A stretch of 12,228 bases of DNA. Source: Phycisphaeraceae bacterium. Lineage in GTDB: Bacteria > Planctomycetota > Phycisphaerae > Phycisphaerales > UBA1924. How positions within the stretch are numbered: position 1 is the stretch's first letter; each line of letters opens with the position of its first letter. The stretch lies in assembly GCA_009827205.1 (NCBI GenBank), contig WUAK01000057.1, positions 1-12,228 of the forward strand, written 5' to 3'. Positions 1-6,738 of the stretch are shown piece after piece. The translations under genes were made by a program, and so were the position numbers. The notes below the pieces were generated by a model. That model searched no databases. It saw only the letters and a list, made by a program, of their open reading frames with translations, and had not been told where the DNA came from.

Positions 1-729
1 ATCCTCGATGAGCACGCCTCCGATCTCGCGTGCGTCCTGCTTGATCTGATGCCCCACCGCGTCGGGCTCAAGCCCGCCGACCACGAGTTTGTCCAAGCAA
101 TCAGGGAGTGGACCGAACGCAACGGCGCGCTGCTGGTTCTCGACGAGGTCATCACTTTCCGTTCTGGTTACGGCGGGCTCCAGGAGCACTACAACCTCAC
201 ACCCGACCTGACGGCACTCGGCAAAGTCATCGGAGGTGGTTTCCCGGTCGGAGCGATCGTTGGAAAGTCAGAGATCATGGATGTGATGGAGCCGAAACCA
301 GGCGAGAAACCCCGATTCCCTCACTCCGGTACGTTCTCTGCAAACCCGATCACGATGACCGCCGGCCTCGTCGCAATGGAGAGATTCGACCGCGCCGCCG
401 TCGATCGTCTCAACTCACTCAACGATCGCGCGAGGCGTGGGATCGATCAGGCAATCGCAGAAACCGGTGCCCGCGCGTGCGTCACAGGCACGGGTTCTAT
501 GTTCCGCGTTCACATGAAGCCGACACCCCCGATGAACTACCGCGAGGCCTATACAACACCTGATGAGAACAAGAGGCTCTCAGTGATGCTCGATCATCTC
601 TTCGACAGCGGATTCGTGATGATCAACACGTGCTCTGGCACACTGTCAACACCCATGACAGAAACAGAGATTGACGAGCTCGTTGCCGCGTGCAAATCCG
701 GGTTTGAGAAGATTGCTTTGATGCCCTAA
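1..729 (+). CDS. Class III PLP-dependent aminotransferase, GSA aminomutase-like (5' partial)
   Basis: The frame is open from base 1, so the N-terminus lies outside the window. The 242 visible residues are roughly the C-terminal 55% of a usual 420-450 residue protein; the ATG at 49 is internal. Seen: a PLP-ring aspartate in VLDEVITF (codon 142-144), the Schiff-base lysine in ALGKVIGGGFPVGA (codon 223-225), then the HSGTFSANPITMTAG segment typical of fold-type I class III enzymes. These motifs place it near glutamate-1-semialdehyde 2,1-aminomutase (HemL). However, the ITFRSGYGG stretch is more like the broad GSA-like group usually annotated 'aspartate aminotransferase family', so I do not call it HemL. 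Such cytosolic enzymes move or transfer an amino group on a substrate I cannot name from this fragment. It is convergent with the thiolase and shows no link to the glycan operon. Family confident, substrate unknown. Confidence 0.9.
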   Translation: MLDEHASDLACVLLDLMPHRVGLKPADHEFVQAIREWTERNGALLVLDEVITFRSGYGGLQEHYNLTPDLTALGKVIGGGFPVGAIVGKSEIMDVMEPKPGEKPRFPHSGTFSANPITMTAGLVAMERFDRAAVDRLNSLNDRARRGIDQAIAETGARACVTGTGSMFRVHMKPTPPMNYREAYTTPDENKRLSVMLDHLFDSGFVMINTCSGTLSTPMTETEIDELVAACKSGFEKIALMP

Positions 730-1931
730 GCCCGCTCAAAGAGCGTGGCCAGCCCCTGCCCCACCCCAACACACAGCGATGCAATACCGAGGTCCGTGTT
801 CGATCGCCGCATCTCGTGGATGAGAGTCGTCGCGATCCGAGCGCCGCTGCAGCCGAGTGGATGACCGATGGCGATCGCGCCGCCGTTGACGTTGAGTTTC
901 TCGCTGTCGATGCCAAGCTCGCGCTGACATGCAACAGACTGGGCAGCAAAAGCCTCGTTGATCTCGACAAGGCCAATCTGGTCAAGCTCGAGTCCTGTGC
1001 GACCAAGCATCTTGTTGATCGCAGGAACAGGGCCGACGCCCATGTAAGCCGGGTCCACCCCCGCCGCAGCGCTGGGACCCACGTACGCGATCGGCTTGAG
1101 CCCAAGCGCCTTGGCTCTCCCTGCTTCCACCAGCAGCAGCGCACTCGCCCCGTCGTTCACGCCCGATGAATTCCCAGCTGTCACAGACCCTTGGTCGTCA
1201 TTGGCAAAGACGGGCCTGAGCTTTGCGAGCTTCTCGATCGTCGTGTCGGGCCTCGGGTGTTCGTCGGTATCAACCGCGACCGGATCACCCCTGCGCTGAG
1301 GAATCTCGACCGGGACGATCTCATCGGCGAACCTGCCCTCGCCCTGGGCCACACTCCATCGCTTTTGGCTCTGCAGCGCGAAACTGTCCTGATCCTCTCG
1401 AGAGATGCCATGCTTCCTCGCGACGTTTTCAGCGGTCTCCCCCATCGCATACGGGTGGTACATCTCAGCGAGTTTTGGGTTGACAAACCGCCAGCCGATG
1501 GACGTGTCGTAGATCTGCTGCGTGCGGTCGTACGCCGTCTCGGCCTTGCTCATCACAAGCGGAGCCCGGCTCATCGACTCGACACCGCCCGCAATGAACA
1601 CGTCACCGTGATCAGCCTCGATCATCCGGGAAGCGATGTTGATCGCCTCAAGCCCCGAAGCGCAAAGCCTGTTCACAGTTGATCCGGGCACGCTAACGGG
1701 CAGCCCCGCAAGAAGCGCCGACATCCTTGCCACATTCCGATTGTCTTCGCCGGCCTGGTTTGCTGCGCCCAAGTACACGTCATCGATAAGCGACGGATCG
1801 AGGCCTGTCCGATCAACAACAGCGCGGATCACGATCGCCGCCAGGTCATCCGGACGGACACCTGAGAGCGCTCCGCCGTAGCGCCCAACCGGGGTCCGAA
1901 GTGCCGCTACTACAGCTGCTCGTCTACTCAT
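726..1931 (-). CDS. Thiolase / acetyl-CoA acyltransferase (PcaF/PaaJ-like)
   Basis: A full-length thiolase of 401 residues, the usual family size. It should catalyse CoA-dependent cleavage of a 3-ketoacyl-CoA, or the reverse Claisen condensation, in the cytosol. Catalytic residues are all visible: the nucleophile Cys90 in NRLCASG, His357 in GGAIAIGHPLGCSG and the acid/base Cys387 in LCVGVGQG; the NEAF motif is at 325-328. The segment GAANQAGEDNRNVARM followed by LLAGLPVSVPG strongly resembles beta-ketoadipyl-CoA thiolases (PcaF/PaaJ), but no aromatic-degradation or beta-oxidation neighbour is present. A general acetyl-CoA acetyltransferase is therefore equally possible and no symbol is given. 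It starts with ATG and has no clear Shine-Dalgarno sequence. Its start lies 17 bases downstream of the secreted-protein gene with no visible terminator between them, so it may be transcribed by read-through. Its stop (TAG) overlaps the aminotransferase stop on the other strand. Confidence 0.95.
   Translation of the reverse strand: MSRRAAVVAALRTPVGRYGGALSGVRPDDLAAIVIRAVVDRTGLDPSLIDDVYLGAANQAGEDNRNVARMSALLAGLPVSVPGSTVNRLCASGLEAINIASRMIEADHGDVFIAGGVESMSRAPLVMSKAETAYDRTQQIYDTSIGWRFVNPKLAEMYHPYAMGETAENVARKHGISREDQDSFALQSQKRWSVAQGEGRFADEIVPVEIPQRRGDPVAVDTDEHPRPDTTIEKLAKLRPVFANDDQGSVTAGNSSGVNDGASALLLVEAGRAKALGLKPIAYVGPSAAAGVDPAYMGVGPVPAINKMLGRTGLELDQIGLVEINEAFAAQSVACQRELGIDSEKLNVNGGAIAIGHPLGCSGARIATTLIHEMRRSNTDLGIASLCVGVGQGLATLFERA
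733..745 (+). other. Small hairpin just after the aminotransferase stop
   Basis: A perfect 5-bp stem (CGCTC / GAGCG) with an AAA loop starts four bases after the TAA at 727-729. No T-tract follows, so it is not a canonical intrinsic terminator. It lies inside the last codons of the opposing thiolase gene, so the stem may simply be coding sequence. It is the only hairpin I noticed at this convergent junction. Confidence 0.2.
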
Positions 1932-1948
1932 AGACGATGATAGATCGG

Positions 1949-3574
1949 TCAGGGCTTCTTGACCTTCGAAAGGAGCAAGTAGTCGCTCGGCTGGAGTTCG
2001 TCCTCGAACGCCCAGAGCGGCACACCGATCATCGAGTCACCCTTCTGGTGGTCCTTCCAGATGTTGATGGGCCTATCGATCACAAGCTCAGGGTTCTCAT
2101 GGTCGGGGACAAACAACCTGACCTGGAGCTTCGAGCGATCAGAGAAGTACCACGTCCCGTTGCTATATGTCCACTTCGTCTCACGCGCCCAATGCTCTGA
2201 GGGGATGCGTACCGCGAGCAACTCGAACTCGTCCTGCTGGACCTTCCAAGCGCTGATCGCGGTCTTGATCGCCTTCTCACGATCCTCCCCCTGGAACTTG
2301 TCATTGGGGAGCTTGTTCTCACGGATGATCAACTCACGGAGCGAATCGGCCTGCTGCTTGAGATCATTCTTCGTCTGCTCAAGCTCGGCCTTCATCTGTT
2401 TGCCAGCTTCTTCGTCGATCGCGGACAGCAGTGTGATCTTGTCCTCCGCAAAGCCCATGACCTGAGGTATTCCACCCGTAAACCAGAGTGGTTTCTGCTC
2501 GGCTACAGCATCAGACGCATACTGCCGCGCCTGAGCCAGCTCATCCTGAATTGAACCGGGCAGGCTCTCCTTCAGCGCATCCGCTTCCGCGATGAACTGA
2601 GCATGGTTCCGCAGGAAGCCATTGCCGACACCCTCAAGAGCTGCCCCCTGATCCGTTTGCTGCTGAATGAGACGGTTGTACTTCTGGGCTATCCGGATGC
2701 ACTCCGCCCTGGCCGCCTCGCCTTGCTTATAAGTATCGGCAGCAAGTGGCCTGTTGGTCTGCAGGATCATCGTGTTGGCGAACATCGACGAGAGCTCACG
2801 CAAACGCTTGCGGTCGGCATCAAACTCCGGGTACTGCGCCGGGTCAATGAGCCGTTGCAACTGTTGGTTCAGCGGCCGCAGATAGTCATGCGCTGTGACT
2901 ACCTTCGCTTCGGCGTTCACAAGTTTCTGGCGAGTGTCGCCGACTCCGCGACCATCGGCGGGCAGTTTGTCGAGAGCATCCTTGACAAACCCTGCCTTGC
3001 GCTTCGCGTTCTCGACCACACCGAGCAGCCCAGAAACATCGCGGAAGTTGATCGCGAGCTGATCCTCAACCTCGCGCAACTTCTCGACCTGCTCGGTCAG
3101 ATGGTTTGCGTTGGCTTCGACCTCGCGGAGATTAAACTGCGCCCCCTTGAGCACCTCCTCTTGCTGATAGTCCAGCTTCACACCAGAGTCGTCCGCAGCG
3201 GGTGCCGGAGCATCAGGCCCAATCATGATGGCCCTGAGCCTGTTGTATTCCTCTGCAGCGGCTTGGTAACGCGCCACCGCTTCGTCCCGACCCTCAGTCC
3301 CTGCCGGTATCTTCTCGAGCAACTCCTTCGCTGGGTTGATGTCTCCCAATGCCTGCTCAAGACGGCTGGCGAGCAGCTTGCCCGCCGATCCTCTGGGTGG
3401 AGTCGTCCTGTTGCCCAGACTCGCTGAGACCGACTGAAGATTCGACTCCGCTCGCCGCAGCAAGCTGTTGACCTTCTGAATATCAGCCGAGGCTGTAAAT
3501 GCAAACGCGAAGCAGAGGCAAGCCGCTACACAGAATTGCAGAAACCTACCCGATCGAATCTCGTAGACGCTCAT
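1949..3574 (-). CDS. Secreted, mostly helical (coiled-coil) protein of unknown function
   Basis: I do not recognise a family. I place the start at the ATG at 3574, not at the in-frame ATG at 3613. A GGGGGAG Shine-Dalgarno sequence sits six bases upstream of the 3574 ATG, and the resulting N-terminus is a good signal peptide: basic residues (R7, R10), a hydrophobic core at 11-26, and a TASA|D type I cleavage site after residue 30. The precursor is 541 residues and the mature protein about 511. Residues 31 to about 455 are rich in E, K, Q, L and A with heptad-like stretches, suggesting long helices or coiled coils. From about 456 the composition changes to aromatic and beta-prone (EHWARETKWTYSNGTWYF and onward), suggesting a small globular domain. 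It is probably periplasmic; a structural or scaffolding role is only a guess. It lies 88 bases below the glycan operon and 17 bases above the thiolase, and a shared function with either is unproven. Confidence 0.85.
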   Translation of the reverse strand: MSVYEIRSGRFLQFCVAACLCFAFAFTASADIQKVNSLLRRAESNLQSVSASLGNRTTPPRGSAGKLLASRLEQALGDINPAKELLEKIPAGTEGRDEAVARYQAAAEEYNRLRAIMIGPDAPAPAADDSGVKLDYQQEEVLKGAQFNLREVEANANHLTEQVEKLREVEDQLAINFRDVSGLLGVVENAKRKAGFVKDALDKLPADGRGVGDTRQKLVNAEAKVVTAHDYLRPLNQQLQRLIDPAQYPEFDADRKRLRELSSMFANTMILQTNRPLAADTYKQGEAARAECIRIAQKYNRLIQQQTDQGAALEGVGNGFLRNHAQFIAEADALKESLPGSIQDELAQARQYASDAVAEQKPLWFTGGIPQVMGFAEDKITLLSAIDEEAGKQMKAELEQTKNDLKQQADSLRELIIRENKLPNDKFQGEDREKAIKTAISAWKVQQDEFELLAVRIPSEHWARETKWTYSNGTWYFSDRSKLQVRLFVPDHENPELVIDRPINIWKDHQKGDSMIGVPLWAFEDELQPSDYLLLSKVKKP

Positions 3575-3580
3575 GCTCGA

Positions 3581-3587
3581 CTCCCCC
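3581..3587 (-). promoter_or_regulatory. Shine-Dalgarno site deciding the secreted-protein start
   Basis: On the minus strand GGGGGAG lies six bases before the ATG at 3574. This is the best ribosome-binding site seen for the gene, and it favours this start over the ATG 13 codons upstream, which would put charged residues ahead of the signal peptide. Confidence 0.6.
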
Positions 3588-3616
3588 GGTCTGGTGTGCC
3601 TGATGCAACACACAAG

Positions 3617-3645
3617 AGTCTAATCCAACAGAGATTCATGGACAA
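3617..3645 (-). promoter_or_regulatory. Possible sigma70-type promoter for the secreted-protein gene
   Basis: Read on the minus strand, TTGTCC (3640-3645; 4 of 6 matches to TTGACA) is followed after exactly 17 bases by TAGACT (3617-3622; 4 of 6 to TATAAT). This is one of the few non-coding stretches in the window, lying between the GT4 stop and the ATG at 3574. A start site about seven bases below the -10 would give a leader of roughly 35 bases. Both boxes are imperfect, and promoter rules for this organism are unknown. Confidence 0.3.
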
Positions 3646-3662
3646 ATGAGAACAAGACTCGA

Positions 3663-4871
3663 CTAACCTCCAGCCCGGGCAACTTTTGCCTGAATCGTCA
3701 GCTCATATTGGTCCAAGATGCCCTTGTAGAACGCATCGAACGACAAATTCCGCTCCGCGTGCTCACGAGCGTTCCTGCCGAACTTCACAGCTCGTTCACG
3801 ATCCGAGACGATTCGCACAATCGCCTCAGCCCACTGATCAACCGCACCCGGCGGAGCCGTGTAACCCGTCTTGTCCACAATGTTCTGTTCTGAGAGCCCG
3901 CCTGTGTTGGTCGTAATCACAGCGGTCGACCGCATCATCCCCTCTGCAGCAACCAAGCCGAACGGCTCCTCCCAGAGCGACGGCGCAGCCTGCACCCAGA
4001 GACGCTCAAACTCGCGGTCCATGTCTGCCTTGCTGAGATGCCCCAGAAAGCCCACAGAGTCCTCGATACCGAGGGTCATAGCAAGCCTCTGGAGTTCTTG
4101 CCGGGACTCTCCCTCTCCCGCTATCAACAGTGAGAGATCGGGTACTTGCTCCCTTGCGATTGCCACAGCGCGAACCAGTGTGTCCACGCCCTTCTTCGGA
4201 ACGAGCCGGCCCGCGTACCCGATCGTCGGAGGGCCAGGACAGAGCTCTAAACGCTCGGGCGTGATCGCAACACCATTCCACACCACACCGTCGACTCGAA
4301 CACCCTCCGCCGAGAGTCTGCCCCGAACCCAGTGGCTGTTTGTGATAAGGCGATCGCGCGCTCGCTCAAAGTACCGCGAACGGATCGCTCTCTGTGCAAG
4401 GAAGCGAGAGTATCCAGCAATACCAAGGCACCCCTCGCGCAAGCAGACACGCCCGGCGCGCTGCGTGCAGGGCTGCCCGTTCGGAAGCGTCTTCGTGTTG
4501 ATCGGGCATATCAGATCGTAGTTGACAACATGAACCAGACATGGCCAGTTCGCGAGACATCGAAGAACGAGCGGCGAAAGCTGCCACTGAAACATGCGGA
4601 GGTGAACAATTTCAGGACGAAAGCTGTTCAGCACTCGATCGAGCCCTCGCATCGCCGACAGATTCATGACAGACAAAACAGACTGGCTATGCCCCGATGC
4701 ACCCCGACACTTCACATCCGCGTCAACAGGTACATCAGCCACGGGCTGGAACGAGCTTGCGAACAACATCGCCTCGTGACCGTCCGCGCGGAGTCTCTCG
4801 CGCAGACTGAGCGAGACGCGTTCTGCCCCGCCAGTATCGGTACCAAGGTCGTTGACGATAAGGACCCTCAT
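3663..4871 (-). CDS. GT4-family glycosyltransferase
   Basis: A 402-residue GT-B fold enzyme, probably a retaining sugar transferase acting at the cytoplasmic face of the membrane on a lipid-linked oligosaccharide. The N-terminal acceptor domain opens with MRVLIVNDLG and carries the GGAE loop (14-17). The C-terminal nucleotide-sugar domain begins near 216 with IGYAGRLVPKKG (R222 and K226/K227 expected to contact the donor phosphates), continues with LLIAGEGE, and has the E-x7-E motif E302...E310 in EPFGLVAAEG. Four cysteines (C122, C135, C143, C148) form a compact cluster, as in a subset of GT4 proteins, possibly binding metal. It is the last gene of the coupled operon: its ATG overlaps the TGA of the preceding GT2 gene (ATGA), with a GAGGGG site nine bases upstream. 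Donor and acceptor cannot be deduced. No terminator is evident after its stop. Confidence 0.93.
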   Translation of the reverse strand: MRVLIVNDLGTDTGGAERVSLSLRERLRADGHEAMLFASSFQPVADVPVDADVKCRGASGHSQSVLSVMNLSAMRGLDRVLNSFRPEIVHLRMFQWQLSPLVLRCLANWPCLVHVVNYDLICPINTKTLPNGQPCTQRAGRVCLREGCLGIAGYSRFLAQRAIRSRYFERARDRLITNSHWVRGRLSAEGVRVDGVVWNGVAITPERLELCPGPPTIGYAGRLVPKKGVDTLVRAVAIAREQVPDLSLLIAGEGESRQELQRLAMTLGIEDSVGFLGHLSKADMDREFERLWVQAAPSLWEEPFGLVAAEGMMRSTAVITTNTGGLSEQNIVDKTGYTAPPGAVDQWAEAIVRIVSDRERAVKFGRNAREHAERNLSFDAFYKGILDQYELTIQAKVARAGG

Positions 4872-5842
4872 GATCCGAGGCCCCTCGACCTGCCAGGCCT
4901 CGAGCGAGGCCGCCAGCTCTGCATACGCGTGTACTTCACAACAAGCGCCAGTAAATCCCAGAAGCCTGGTTCCCCGACTTCAAACATCTCGCGCAAAAGC
5001 ACCTTGAATGCCCGCCTCCTTGGCGAGCCATTCGGCATTGCTGAAGCGATGTGCGCAGCAGGACCGCTGAGAAATCCCGCAACAGCACCCGGCCCAAGTT
5101 CACGCGCGTGCCTGCGAGCCCACACAAGCGAGTAACGCCAATCACCCGAAGCGCTCACGCGATGAACTCCACCAAGATTCCATCGGGCAAGAGGCCCCGC
5201 TTCCATCGGGATCGCAAATCGCACACCCTCGACACCCTGAAGCCTCAGGAACCAATCTGGATCAGCGTGCCGACGCATGCCGCCTCGAAAGGGAACGCGC
5301 CTCGCAAGCACCGTTGGCAGCAACACCATCGACGTCTGCAGAAGCGTATGTCCCGACAACACCGATCTCCAACCTTTGCGCGCATAGAGATAACTGCCGA
5401 TATCTTCGCCATCCCCAGGGCCCCGTGAGGGCCATTGCATCTCCGCTTGCTCGGTCACAGCGAGAACGACACAACCCACGACCGTATAAAGAGCACCATC
5501 CGCAACAAGCCGTCGCGCGAGGTCGAGTTGTGTTGCGAGTTTGTCGGGCATCCATGAGTCGTCGTCATCAAGGAATGCGCACCACTCCCCGCTCGCCTCA
5601 CGAATACCCACATTCCGAGCCGTCGCGTGCCCGCGTTGGCAGGGAAGAGACACAATCCTGAGACAATCGCTCCGGATTGTGTTCAATGCTTCAGTTGTCT
5701 TAGAGTCAGGACCATCCTGCACGACGATGACCTCAACTGACTCCCCCGAGGGCAGCCGCTGATCCAATGCCGAGGCTACGGCATTACAGACCTGCTTCGG
5801 CCTGCCACGGGTCGGGATGATGACTGAGACCGTCGCTGTCAT
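4868..5842 (-). CDS. GT2-family glycosyltransferase
   Basis: A 324-residue GT-A fold enzyme, likely inverting and cytosolic. The N-terminus VSVIIPTRGRP begins the nucleotide-binding domain; QDGPDS (42-47) sits at the nucleotide-binding DGS position; RGHATARNVGIREASGEWCAFLDDDD leads to the metal-binding acidic motif at 92-95 (FLDDDDSW). RHADPDWFLRL (191-201) is the probable catalytic-base region. The C-terminal 100 residues are arginine-rich and end in a basic tail, which may help membrane or acceptor binding. No transmembrane helix is obvious. ATGA overlaps join it to the GT2 gene before it and the GT4 gene after it. It presumably adds one sugar of the repeat unit; donor and acceptor are not predictable. 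Confidence 0.93.
   Translation of the reverse strand: MTATVSVIIPTRGRPKQVCNAVASALDQRLPSGESVEVIVVQDGPDSKTTEALNTIRSDCLRIVSLPCQRGHATARNVGIREASGEWCAFLDDDDSWMPDKLATQLDLARRLVADGALYTVVGCVVLAVTEQAEMQWPSRGPGDGEDIGSYLYARKGWRSVLSGHTLLQTSMVLLPTVLARRVPFRGGMRRHADPDWFLRLQGVEGVRFAIPMEAGPLARWNLGGVHRVSASGDWRYSLVWARRHARELGPGAVAGFLSGPAAHIASAMPNGSPRRRAFKVLLREMFEVGEPGFWDLLALVVKYTRMQSWRPRSRPGRSRGLGS
4881..4886 (-). promoter_or_regulatory. Shine-Dalgarno-like site for the GT4 gene
   Basis: GAGGGG on the minus strand lies nine bases before the ATG at 4871, within the last codons of the upstream GT2 gene. It is the clearest such site among the operon's overlapping junctions, so this gene may recruit ribosomes itself as well as by coupling. 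Confidence 0.4.
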
Positions 5843-6738
5843 CGTTCATCATCCGCATCAGAGAACTGCTCTGTTAACGCACCGCACGCGTTCACAACCT
5901 GTGACATCAAGAGCAGCACCATGAGCCTGCATTTGGCCGGAAACTCAGATTGCAGAGGCGAGAGTACCAATCGTAGATAGAACCCGAGCGATTCGGGGAC
6001 TGCCTGCTGATTCTCCCCATCGCGTAGGGCTCGAAACCGAGCAGAGCCTACGCCGTAAGCGAAATGCTGCCTGAGAAAGCCCACGAGCGATTGAGGGTGC
6101 GCGTGATCCACGACCGCTCGAGGCTCAAACCCGATTTTGTTTCCCAGCGAAGACCAACGGGCGCAGAACTCCCGGTCTTCACCGGTCGGGCCAAACGCTT
6201 CATGGAATCCGCCAACCTCAAGAAAGCATTCCCTGTGCACCGCCAGATTGTTTGGCGTGAAGAACCTAGGCTTGTCTGTATTCTGAGCGAATTTCAAATA
6301 ATCCACCAACAGATGACTCGCTGTCGGGCAGAGTTTGTGCGGAAGTGCATGCCGGACAGTTCCTCCGATCAGTGCCCGACTCATCCCATCTGTCTTGAAG
6401 GCTGCCGCGAGCTTCAAGAGCCAATCTGTAGCAGGTATGCAATCATCCGCTGTGAATGCGAGATACTCCATCTCGGATACTCTCGCCGCGGTATTTCTCG
6501 CTACACCCGGTCCTGCATTATCTTGTCGCAGGCACCGGACTCTAACCGGCATACCCACACTCTGAACCGCAGGAGCAAGCGGCTCTTGCGAACCATCATC
6601 GACAACGATGACCTCCCAGCGATCTGCCGGGTACTCAATCTCGGATAAAGCCGCGAGCATCTGCGCGATCTGAGCAGGCCGGTTGTAGCTGGGCACAACA
6701 ACAGAGAACTTAGGCAGTTGGCTCGACTCCTGAGTCAT
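5839..6738 (-). CDS. GT2-family glycosyltransferase
   Basis: A 299-residue GT-A fold enzyme. Visible motifs are FSVVVPSYNRP (11-21), VIVVDDGS (43-50), the GPGVARNTAA segment (76-85), the acidic metal-binding motif as FTADDC (95-100; ADD rather than a classic DxD), NNLAVHRE before the acceptor region, and GEDREFCARW (186-195) containing the likely catalytic acidic pair. A hydrophobic C-terminal stretch (about 253-287) may associate with the membrane. It starts with an ATGA overlap on the fusion gene upstream and ends in an ATGA overlap on the next GT2 gene. Sequence identity with the other GT2 protein seems confined to family motifs, so this does not look like a recent duplication. It likely adds another sugar to the same glycan. 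Confidence 0.93.
   Translation of the reverse strand: MTQESSQLPKFSVVVPSYNRPAQIAQMLAALSEIEYPADRWEVIVVDDGSQEPLAPAVQSVGMPVRVRCLRQDNAGPGVARNTAARVSEMEYLAFTADDCIPATDWLLKLAAAFKTDGMSRALIGGTVRHALPHKLCPTASHLLVDYLKFAQNTDKPRFFTPNNLAVHRECFLEVGGFHEAFGPTGEDREFCARWSSLGNKIGFEPRAVVDHAHPQSLVGFLRQHFAYGVGSARFRALRDGENQQAVPESLGFYLRLVLSPLQSEFPAKCRLMVLLLMSQVVNACGALTEQFSDADDER

Noticed and set aside
1..729. Calling the aminotransferase HemL (tetrapyrrole synthesis)
   Set aside because: Only the C-terminal part is visible, its motifs fit the broader GSA-like group, and no tetrapyrrole gene is nearby.
2603..3427. Long plus-strand open frame (274 codons) antisense to the secreted-protein gene
   Set aside because: It is a mirror of the opposite coding frame, has no recognisable domain or signal peptide, and the minus-strand frame has a clear Shine-Dalgarno site and signal peptide.
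3575..3613. Upstream ATG at 3613 for the secreted protein
   Set aside because: It would add 13 polar residues before the signal peptide and has no ribosome-binding site, whereas the ATG at 3574 has one at ideal spacing.
3616..3660. Inverted repeat GAGTCT / AGACTC (3616-3621 and 3655-3660) after the GT4 gene, considered as a terminator
   Set aside because: The arms are only 6 bp with a 33-base loop and no T-tract follows; too weak to call a terminator.
4332..5135. Plus-strand open frame (267 codons) crossing the GT4/GT2 junction
   Set aside because: It is antisense to two motif-complete glycosyltransferases, and its product is arginine/proline-rich with no domain, as expected of a shadow frame.
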